This document shows positions 1-5,585 of a stretch of 9,605 bases of DNA, piece after piece (position 1 is the stretch's first letter; each line of letters starts with the position of its first letter). A model generated the notes under the pieces. That model searched no databases, had not been told where the DNA came from, and saw only the letters and a program-made list of their open reading frames with translations. Source of the stretch: Aphodousia sp048520025 (GTDB lineage Bacteria > Pseudomonadota > Gammaproteobacteria > Burkholderiales > Burkholderiaceae_F); NCBI GenBank assembly GCA_048520025.1, contig DBFZTP010000034.1, forward strand, positions 1 through 9,605, in the 5' to 3' direction. Position numbers and translations under genes: made by a program.

Positions 1-656
1 CAGTAACTGTAATTACGATTGACGGGCCGACGGCTTCCGGTAAAGGCACCGTGGCTTCTCGTGTGGCCGATGCTTTGGGTTTTCACTATTTAGATAGTGG
101 TGCCTTGTACCGTTTAACGGCTTATCGTGCTTTAAAAAATAACGTTGCTTTAGATAATGCAACCGAAGTTGCCAAACTTGCCCTTGAAATGCAACCGATC
201 TTTAAAGATGGTGAAATTTATTTAGATGGCGAGACGGTAACGAACGCTATTCGTCAAGAAGAAGTGGGAATTGCTGCCAGCAAAGTGGCGGCTCTGGGTG
301 AGGTTCGTACGGCTTTGGTGAGCGTGCAAAAGCGCTCTGCCCAAGCGCCGGGCCTTGTCGCAGACGGCCGTGACATGGGCAGTGTGATCTTTCCTGAGGC
401 ACCCTTAAAAGTCTTTTTAACGGCCAGCGCCGAGGCTCGTGCACAACGCCGATATAATCAGTTGAAACAAAAGGGAATTTCCGCTAATATTGACACCCTT
501 ACGCACGACTTGCGTGAACGCGACCGTCGAGATATGGAGCGCGCCGTGTGTCCTTTGGCACCCGCAGCCGATGCAAAGATTCTAGATTCCTCGAATTTGG
601 GGATCGAAGAAACCGTGGCTCAAGTCCTTCAGTGGTACAAAGAGTCACAACAATAA
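1..656 (+). CDS. cmk: Cytidylate kinase, 5' end cut by window edge
   Basis: Cytosolic nucleoside monophosphate kinase that transfers phosphate from ATP to CMP or dCMP, feeding CTP/dCTP pools. The reading frame is open from base 3, so the gene does not begin at the internal GTG at 51. The first visible residues carry the P-loop GPTASGKGT (visible residues 8-16). Further Cmk signatures are LDSGALYR (30-37, CMP-binding side), DGRDMGSVIFP (121-131) and the RRDMERAVCPLAPAADA stretch (from about 175), which matches the family's ERD.RD..R...PL.PA.DA motif. There are 217 residues visible, and the usual length is about 225, so only a few N-terminal codons are missing. It lies upstream of rpsA, the classic proteobacterial order. 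Lys codons are mostly AAA, unlike the next gene, which suggests ordinary expression. Identification is firm; only the true start is unknown. Confidence 0.96.
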   Translation, partial: VTVITIDGPTASGKGTVASRVADALGFHYLDSGALYRLTAYRALKNNVALDNATEVAKLALEMQPIFKDGEIYLDGETVTNAIRQEEVGIAASKVAALGEVRTALVSVQKRSAQAPGLVADGRDMGSVIFPEAPLKVFLTASAEARAQRRYNQLKQKGISANIDTLTHDLRERDRRDMERAVCPLAPAADAKILDSSNLGIEETVAQVLQWYKESQQ

Positions 657-675
657 GGCCTGAGAAATCAAGCCG

Positions 676-711
676 ATCGGTAAACCGACAATGGGGTCGG
701 CCCGATTTTTT
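676..711 (+). terminator. Hairpin plus T-run between cmk and rpsA
   Basis: An outer stem ATCGG (676-680) pairs with CCGAT (702-706). An inner stem CCGAC (685-689) pairs with GTCGG (696-700). The loop is six bases, and TTTTTT (706-711) follows. The internal asymmetric bulge (TAAA against C) makes it weaker than a textbook terminator. It could end or attenuate cmk transcription, or form part of a structured rpsA leader. TCGG/CCGA at 677-688 offers a competing small hairpin. Confidence 0.5.
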
Positions 712-771
712 AACTAACCCAGCGAACTCTCAAATTCCAATATTTGAAGTACGCTGTTTTTATCTTAGAAC

Positions 772-2466
772 ATGTCTGAAAATTTAAATCAACCCGAGTC
801 TTTTGCTCAGCTTTTTGAAGAAAGCTTAGCTCGTCAAGAAATGCGCCAAGGCGAAGTCATCACTGCTGAAGTGGTGCGCGTGGACTACAACTTCGTGGTC
901 GTTAACGCTGGCTTGAAGTCTGAAGCCTATGTGCCCATCGAAGAATTCAAGGACGATCGTGGCGAAGTGTCCGTGAAGCCGGGTGACTTCGTGGCCGTTG
1001 CTATCGAACAAGTCGAAAACGGTTACGGTGATACGATTTTGTCTCGCGACAAGGCTAAGCGTCTTGCCGCTTGGATGAACCTTGAAAAGGCTCTCGAATC
1101 TGGCGAACTCGTTACGGGTACGATCACGGGTAAGGTCAAGGGCGGTTTGACCGTTATGACCAACGGCATCCGTGCTTTCTTGCCGGGCTCTTTGGTCGAC
1201 ACGCGTCCTGTTAAGGATACGACGCCGTACGAAGGCAAGACCATGGAATTCAAGGTCATCAAGCTCGACCGCAAGCGCAACAACGTTGTTGTGTCTCGTC
1301 GTGCTGTTGTTGAAGCTAGCATGGGCGAAGAACGTGCCAAGCTCATGGACACCTTGAAGGAAGGTGCCATCGTTAAGGGTATCGTCAAGAACATCACCGA
1401 CTACGGTGCCTTCGTTGACTTGGGCGGTATCGACGGCTTGTTGCACATCACCGACCTCGCATGGCGTCGTGTTCGCCACCCGAGCGAAGTGGTTCAAGTC
1501 GGCCAAGAACTCGAAGCCAAGGTTCTCAAGTTCGATCAAGACAAGAACCGTGTTTCTTTGGGCTTGAAGCAATTGGGCGAAGATCCGTGGATCGGTATCG
1601 CTCGCCGTTATCCGAAGGGCACGCGCCTCTTCGGTAAGATCACCAACATCACCGATTACGGTTCTTTCGTTGAAATCGAAGCCGGTATCGAAGGTTTGGT
1701 GCACGTCTCCGAAATGGATTGGACCAACAAGAACGTTGATCCGAAGAAGGTTGTCCAATTGGGCGACGACGTGGAAGTGATGGTTTTGGAAATCGACGAA
1801 GAACGTCGTCGTATCTCCTTGGGCATGAAGCAATGCAAGCCGAATCCCTGGGAAGAATTCTCTCAAAGCCACAAGAAGGGTGACAAGGTCACGGGTCAAA
1901 TCAAGTCCATCACGGACTTCGGTGTGTTCATCGGCTTGCCTGGTGGCATCGACGGTTTGGTTCACTTGTCTGACCTCTCTTGGACGGAATCCGGTGAAGA
2001 AGCCGTTCGCCAATACAAGAAGGGCGACGAATTGCAAGCCGTGGTTCTCTCCATCGACACGGAACGTGAACGCATCAGCTTGGGCGTTAAGCAATTGAGC
2101 GGCGACCCGTTCTCTAACTTCACGAGCACCCACGAAAAGGGTACGGTCGTGACGGGTACGGTCAAGAGCGTTGACGCTAAGGGCGCTGTGATCGATTTAG
2201 GCGACGAAACCGAAGGTTACTTGCGTGCCTCCGAAATCTCTTCTGAACGCGTGGAAGATGCCACGACGCAATTGAAGGAAGGTGATACGGTTACGGCTCA
2301 AATCATCAGCATTGATCGTAAGAACCGTAGCATCCAATTGTCCATTAAGGCTAAGGATGCCAACGAAGCTCGTCAAGCTTTGGATCGCATGAACCAAGAC
2401 GCTGAAACGACCGCTGGTACGACCAACTTGGGCGCCTTGTTGAAGGCAAAGCTCGAACAAAAGTAA
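772..2466 (+). CDS. rpsA: 30S ribosomal protein S1
   Basis: RNA-binding protein of the 30S subunit that unfolds mRNA and helps start translation. It is 564 residues, close to the E. coli protein (557). Six S1/OB repeats lie at about 27-92, 111-177, 197-266, 283-353, 369-440 and 456-526. The last four have typical cores such as DYGAFVDLGGIDGLLH and DFGVFIGLPGGIDGLVH. The N-terminus SFAQLFEESL matches the known start region, and ATG 772 sits correctly just upstream. There is no clear Shine-Dalgarno before it; in E. coli rpsA is also started from a structured leader without a canonical site and is repressed by its own product, so similar control is plausible. Every Lys codon I read is AAG, a strong high-expression codon bias. 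ihfB follows after 10 nt, indicating co-transcription. Confidence 0.98.
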   Translation: MSENLNQPESFAQLFEESLARQEMRQGEVITAEVVRVDYNFVVVNAGLKSEAYVPIEEFKDDRGEVSVKPGDFVAVAIEQVENGYGDTILSRDKAKRLAAWMNLEKALESGELVTGTITGKVKGGLTVMTNGIRAFLPGSLVDTRPVKDTTPYEGKTMEFKVIKLDRKRNNVVVSRRAVVEASMGEERAKLMDTLKEGAIVKGIVKNITDYGAFVDLGGIDGLLHITDLAWRRVRHPSEVVQVGQELEAKVLKFDQDKNRVSLGLKQLGEDPWIGIARRYPKGTRLFGKITNITDYGSFVEIEAGIEGLVHVSEMDWTNKNVDPKKVVQLGDDVEVMVLEIDEERRRISLGMKQCKPNPWEEFSQSHKKGDKVTGQIKSITDFGVFIGLPGGIDGLVHLSDLSWTESGEEAVRQYKKGDELQAVVLSIDTERERISLGVKQLSGDPFSNFTSTHEKGTVVTGTVKSVDAKGAVIDLGDETEGYLRASEISSERVEDATTQLKEGDTVTAQIISIDRKNRSIQLSIKAKDANEARQALDRMNQDAETTAGTTNLGALLKAKLEQK

Positions 2467-2476
2467 TCGGAGAAGC

Positions 2477-2791
2477 ATGGTGGATGCCATGACCAAATCC
2501 GAGCTGATTGAACGGCTCGCTAACCAAAATCCGCGTGTTACGGCACGCGACGTTGACGAAACCGTCAAGGCGGTCTTGGATGCAATGACGGCGGCTATGG
2601 CCGGCGGCAGTCGCATCGAGATCCGCGGGTTTGGCAGCTTCACGTTGAATCATCGCCCGAGTCGCGTCGGACGCAATCCGAAGAGCGGCGAAAGCGTGAT
2701 GGTTCCGGAGAAGTTTGTGCCTCACTTTAAGGCGGGTAAGGAATTGCGCGAACGCGTTGATGCTGCATTGCAGGATCAATTAAGTAAGTAA
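2477..2791 (+). CDS. ihfB: Integration host factor subunit beta
   Basis: Nucleoid protein that pairs with IHF-alpha to bend DNA sharply at specific sites, serving transcription, replication and site-specific recombination. MTKSELIERL, IEIRGFGSF (48-56), GRNPKSG (65-71, Pro68 being the residue that intercalates into DNA) and PHFKAGKELR (82-91) are family hallmarks. At 104 residues it exceeds E. coli IhfB (94) because of the four N-terminal residues and a longer C-terminal tail. There are two possible starts: ATG 2477, 4 nt after GGAG (2469-2472), or ATG 2489, where family alignment begins (MTKSEL) behind a weaker GGTGG. I kept 2477 for its better ribosome site. It lies 10 nt after rpsA and before a strong terminator, so it is the last gene of that transcript. 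Confidence 0.97.
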   Translation: MVDAMTKSELIERLANQNPRVTARDVDETVKAVLDAMTAAMAGGSRIEIRGFGSFTLNHRPSRVGRNPKSGESVMVPEKFVPHFKAGKELRERVDAALQDQLSK

Positions 2792-2810
2792 TTTCTTACG
2801 TCAACAAATA

Positions 2811-2853
2811 CAAAGGGGACTTTAGGCAACTAAGGTCCCTTTTGTTATATTTT
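2811..2853 (+). terminator. Intrinsic terminator after ihfB
   Basis: A 14-bp stem with two G-U wobbles, CAAAGGGGACTTTA (2811-2824) against TAAGGTCCCTTTTG (2831-2844), with loop GGCAAC and the T-rich tail TTATATTTT. It lies 19 nt after the ihfB stop. It should end the cmk/rpsA/ihfB transcript and insulate it from the transporter. Confidence 0.9.
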
Positions 2854-2895
2854 GCTCAAAAAGTCTCTCATTTCTCTTGTCTTGGTAACAATCCC

Positions 2896-2932
2896 CTAAG
2901 AACAAAGCCTTAGAGAGGTGGTTTTTCTAAGG
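2896..2932 (+). promoter_or_regulatory. Mutually exclusive hairpins upstream of transporter
   Basis: CCTTAGA (2908-2914) can pair with TCTAAGG (2926-2932, 11-nt loop). Its core CTTAG (2909-2913) can pair instead with the upstream CTAAG (2896-2900, 8-nt loop). Sharing one strand between two stems is the layout of an attenuator or switch, but no U-tract follows and no riboswitch class is recognised. These arms lie upstream of the TATAAT at 2967, so they would be in RNA only if a promoter further upstream is used. They could equally be a protein-binding palindrome in DNA. Confidence 0.35.
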
Positions 2933-2943
2933 TGTTTGCCCCA

Positions 2944-2972
2944 TTAGTCTCGATAAGTCTCACTCCTATAAT
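2944..2972 (+). promoter_or_regulatory. Promoter of the transporter gene with tandem AGTCTC motif
   Basis: A perfect -10 box TATAAT lies at 2967-2972. The -35 position (about 2944-2949, TTAGTC) is poor. In its place are two direct copies of AGTCTC at 2946 and 2956, exactly 10 bp (one helical turn) apart. A third copy is at 2862. A consensus -10 with no -35, overlapped by helically phased repeats, suggests an activator-dependent promoter. Transcription would begin near 2979, about 30 nt before the start codon. The -10 is seen directly; activator control is inference. Confidence 0.55.
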
Positions 2973-3007
2973 GGAAGGAACCTCTTTTCTTTTTGTTAGA
3001 GACTTAT
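2953..3007. repeat. 9-bp inverted repeat bracketing promoter and ribosome site
   Basis: ATAAGTCTC (2953-2961) and GAGACTTAT (2999-3007) are perfect reverse complements. The right arm ends one base before the transporter ATG and includes its only Shine-Dalgarno-like bases (AGAGA, 2998-3002). In DNA the arms could be paired operator half-sites around the -10. In a longer transcript they would hide the ribosome site. Confidence 0.5.
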
Positions 3008-3008
3008 T

Positions 3009-4196
3009 ATGTATAACTTTCTTACCGCATTCGTCATCTGCGGCGGTGTCATCATCTTAGGTGAAGTCATCTCCACATTAACAAAGGCTTGGGTCCCATC
3101 AGTTTTCGCATCTGCCTGCATTTTGTTGGTGGGCTATTGGACTGTTTTGCCGTATGACTTGGTCAAGGACTCGTTCCTTGTGCCGTTTGGTTCTACTTTG
3201 GGTATTTTCCTTTTGATCGTCCATATGGGGACGGTGATCAGTTTGAAGACCTTGATGGAACAATGGCGTACCGTGACCATTTGTTTGGCAGGTTTGGTCG
3301 GCATGTGTTTGGCCGTCTATTTCCTCTGCCCCTTCTTCATGGATCATGCTTTGGTGATCACCGGTTTGCCGCCGTTAACGGGTGGTGTGGTGGCTGCCAC
3401 GATGATGCAAGCCGCTGCTGAAGCTCAAGGCCTTAAGACCGCTGCCGTGTTTGCTATTTCCATGTACTGTATTCAAGGCTTTGCCGGTTATCCGTTGACG
3501 GCCATCTGCATGAAGATGGAAGGTAAGCGCCTTTTGGCCGAATACCGTGGTGGTCAACGTGTGGACGCTGCTGAATTGGCTGCTGTGAAGTCCGTGACGG
3601 CTCTTCCTTCTAGCGAACGTCGTGGTCCCTTGGCTTTGCCCGATAGCTGGAACTCCCCGGTTGTGATTCTCACGAAGATGGGTATCGTGGCTTGGTTGGC
3701 CTTCATGACGGGTACGTGGACGGGCGTGAGCGGTGCTGTTTGGGCATTGGTCTACGGTGTGATTTTCTGCTCCTTGGGCTTCTTGGAAACGGACGCTTTG
3801 CACCGCGCTAACTCCTTTAACATCTTGATGTTTGCTTTGACGATGTTCGTCTTCCAAGGTTTGAAGGATTGCACGCCTGAAATGTTGTTGGGCATCATCA
3901 CGCCGATGGTCATCATGATTGTGATCGGTGTGGCCGGTATGGCAATCTTCGCCTACGTGATTGCTAAGGTTTTGAAGCAATCCTTTGCCATGAGTTTTGC
4001 CAACTGCTTGACGGCTCTCTACGGCTTCCCGTTTAACGCCATTATTACGGAATCGACCTGTAAGGCTATGGCTCAAACGAAGGAAGAAGAAGAATTCTTG
4101 ATGAGTAAGATGTTCCCCTCGATGATCGTGGGTGGCTTCGTGACAGTGACGATTGCCTCTGTCGTGATTGCCGGTGTCTTCGTCAATCTCTTGTAA
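3009..4196 (+). CDS. Polytopic inner-membrane transporter, family not recognised
   Basis: A 395-residue, very hydrophobic protein with about 11-12 likely membrane segments (near 4-24, 29-49, 58-76, 88-108, 117-135, 143-165, then 217-237, 240-258, 268-285, 292-318, 325-346, 372-394) and a hydrophilic loop at about 170-215. The sequence GLPPLTGGVVAA (119-130) looks like a re-entrant or substrate-site element. Two similar motifs, GYPLTAI (160-166) and GFPFNAI (339-345), end equivalent helices of the two halves, suggesting an internally duplicated secondary transporter, perhaps distantly like GltS/ESS-type carriers. That placement is tentative. The ATG at 3009 has a weak AGAGA ribosome site six bases upstream. 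All 14 Lys codons are AAG, the same bias as rpsA, so it is probably strongly expressed. The adjoining M20 hydrolase suggests it imports (or exports products of) an N-acyl amino acid, small peptide or related amide. Substrate unknown. Confidence 0.8.
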   Translation: MYNFLTAFVICGGVIILGEVISTLTKAWVPSVFASACILLVGYWTVLPYDLVKDSFLVPFGSTLGIFLLIVHMGTVISLKTLMEQWRTVTICLAGLVGMCLAVYFLCPFFMDHALVITGLPPLTGGVVAATMMQAAAEAQGLKTAAVFAISMYCIQGFAGYPLTAICMKMEGKRLLAEYRGGQRVDAAELAAVKSVTALPSSERRGPLALPDSWNSPVVILTKMGIVAWLAFMTGTWTGVSGAVWALVYGVIFCSLGFLETDALHRANSFNILMFALTMFVFQGLKDCTPEMLLGIITPMVIMIVIGVAGMAIFAYVIAKVLKQSFAMSFANCLTALYGFPFNAIITESTCKAMAQTKEEEEFLMSKMFPSMIVGGFVTVTIASVVIAGVFVNLL

Positions 4197-4205
4197 TTGA
4201 ACTCC

Positions 4206-4243
4206 TTAAATCTCGCAGGTCGAAAGGCTTGCGAGATTTTTCT
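4206..4243 (+). terminator. Hairpin-T element between transporter and M20 gene
   Basis: A perfect 10-bp stem AAATCTCGCA (4208-4217) with TGCGAGATTT (4230-4239), extended inward by G-C and G-U, with an 8-nt loop and TTTTT at 4237-4241. It has the form of an intrinsic terminator, yet the next start codon is only 21 nt beyond the T-run, with no room for a promoter. Partial termination or an RNA-end-protecting hairpin that lowers hydrolase expression relative to the transporter fits best. Confidence 0.75.
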
Positions 4244-4262
4244 ATGAACAGAGGTATTTGAA

Positions 4263-5429
4263 ATGAATTATGAAGCAATGAAGAGTCGCTATAACGACTA
4301 TTTGATCGAACAACGTCGTTGGTTCCATGCTCACCCCGAAGTGAGCGAACAAGAATTCAATACGTCTGCCCACATCAAGGCAGAACTTGACCGTATGGGC
4401 ATTGAATGGGTTCCCTGCGGTTTGAAGACGGGGATTAAGGCAACGATTCGCGGTGCCAAGCCCGGTAAGTGCATTATGTTACGCGCCGACATGGACGCTT
4501 TGAGCGTACCTGAAGAAACGGGTTACGAATTTGCCTCTGAAAACGAAGGCGTGAGCCACGCCTGCGGTCACGACTGCCACATGTCTTGCTTATTGACGGC
4601 GGCTGCCATCTTAAACGACATCAAAGATGAGCTCTGCGGTACGGTCGTCTTAGCCTTCCAACCGAGCGAAGAAATGGGTACGGGCGCTCCGGCTATGATC
4701 GCTGAAGGCATTTTGGATGGCGTTGATGCTTGCTACGGCACTCACGTTTGGGCTGACGTTCCTGCTGGTCAAATCTCTGTGCGTAGTGGCCCCACGATGG
4801 CTTCTGCTGACATGTTTGAAGTCAACATCAAGGGTCAAGACGGTCACGGCTCTCAACCGCATTTAACGAAAGATGCCGTTGTGATTGCTTCAGCCATTGT
4901 GCAAAACCTCCAATCGATTGTTGCTCGTGAAATCGACCCGACGCAAACGGCTGTGATTTCTGTCGGTACGATCAATGCCGGTACGCGCTGGAATGTGATT
5001 GCCGGTAAGGCCAAGTTGACGGGTACGACGCGTTGCTTCAGTAACGAAGTTCGCGCTCAAATTCCTGCTGCCATGACGCGCGTTTGTGAAGAAACAGCTA
5101 AGGCTTATCGTGGTGAAGCTGAAGTGATTACGACGCAAATGGTGCCGCCTACCATCAATGATCCGAAATTAGCTGAAATCGTTCGTGGTGCAGCCAAGAA
5201 GGTCATGGGTGAAAACTGTCTGTATGACTATCCGGTCACGATGGGTGGTGAAGACTTCGGTAATTACCAATTGACGGTGCCGGGCGTGATGACGATGTTT
5301 GGTATCCGCAATCCGGAATGCGATGCCGTTCACCCGCAACACTCTACGTGCTTTAAGGTTGATGAATCGGTTTTGATGAATGCTGCTTTGACGCATGTAC
5401 AAGTCGCAGTGGACTTCTTGAATAGCTAG
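4263..5429 (+). CDS. M20 family metallo-amidohydrolase (aminoacylase/hippurate hydrolase-like)
   Basis: A cytosolic zinc/manganese hydrolase that removes an acyl or aminoacyl group from an amide. Relatives act on hippurate, N-acetyl-amino acids, indole-acetyl-amino acids or N-acetyl-diaminopimelate. It is 388 residues, the normal length. Visible motifs are RRWFHAHPEVSEQE (18-31), RADMDAL (74-80), HACGHDCHM (99-107, metal ligands C101 and H103), QPSEE (133-137, general base E136 and ligand E137), GTHVW (159-163, H161), the dimerisation-lid motif GHGSQPH (194-200), MGGEDF (327-332) and the final ligand H360 in QHSTCF. All expected ligands are present. GAGGT (4251-4255) lies 7 nt before the ATG. 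Thirteen of 16 Lys codons are AAG, matching the transporter and rpsA. It follows the transporter by 66 nt with a hairpin between, and a terminator follows. The exact substrate cannot be read from sequence. Confidence 0.93.
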   Translation: MNYEAMKSRYNDYLIEQRRWFHAHPEVSEQEFNTSAHIKAELDRMGIEWVPCGLKTGIKATIRGAKPGKCIMLRADMDALSVPEETGYEFASENEGVSHACGHDCHMSCLLTAAAILNDIKDELCGTVVLAFQPSEEMGTGAPAMIAEGILDGVDACYGTHVWADVPAGQISVRSGPTMASADMFEVNIKGQDGHGSQPHLTKDAVVIASAIVQNLQSIVAREIDPTQTAVISVGTINAGTRWNVIAGKAKLTGTTRCFSNEVRAQIPAAMTRVCEETAKAYRGEAEVITTQMVPPTINDPKLAEIVRGAAKKVMGENCLYDYPVTMGGEDFGNYQLTVPGVMTMFGIRNPECDAVHPQHSTCFKVDESVLMNAALTHVQVAVDFLNS

Positions 5430-5447
5430 TTCTTAATCGGTTATTCC

Positions 5448-5494
5448 ATCCCGTATTGCACCGGACACGGTTGTGATACGGGATTTCTTTTATT
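5448..5494 (+). terminator. Intrinsic terminator after M20 gene
   Basis: ATCCCGTAT (5448-5456) pairs with ATACGGGAT (5476-5484). The stem continues inward through TGCACCG and CGGTTGTG with one bulged base and a GACA loop, about 16 bp in all. The tail is TTTCTTTTATTT. It closes the transporter/hydrolase unit and separates it from the ATPase. Confidence 0.88.
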
Positions 5495-5517
5495 TGTTTA
5501 AATAACATAATCGTAAA

Positions 5518-5539
5518 TTAGTAAATCATATCTTACTAA
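5518..5539. promoter_or_regulatory. AT-rich palindrome upstream of the ATPase gene
   Basis: TTAGTAA (5518-5524) and TTACTAA (5533-5539) form an inverted repeat with an 8-nt spacer, extended by AA/TT flanks. It looks like an operator for a dimeric repressor. Candidate promoter parts nearby are CATAAT (5506-5511) and an extended -10-like TGTGATAAA (5542-5550), neither with a convincing -35. The base composition is noticeably more AT-rich than the neighbouring genes. Confidence 0.35.
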
Positions 5540-5585
5540 ATTGTGATAAACTGAATTTCAATCTAACGATTTAGGATGGTCGAAA

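Noticed and set aside
744..766. Promoter TTGAAG/TATCTT before rpsA
   Set aside because: The spacer is only 11 nt, too short for a sigma70 promoter.
548..787. 79-residue plus-strand frame spanning the cmk end and rpsA start
   Set aside because: Overlaps two firm genes, lacks any recognisable domain, and covers the hairpin region.
826..2133. 435-residue open frame on the minus strand opposite rpsA
   Set aside because: It lies wholly inside rpsA. The strongly biased codons of rpsA leave the opposite strand free of stops, and it shows no family motif or ribosome site.
3375..4076. 233-residue minus-strand frame opposite the transporter
   Set aside because: Low-complexity His/Gln/Thr-rich translation typical of an antisense shadow of a codon-biased gene.
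5541..5569. Promoter TTGTGA/TAACGA before the ATPase
   Set aside because: The spacing is 17 nt but the -10 matches only two consensus positions.
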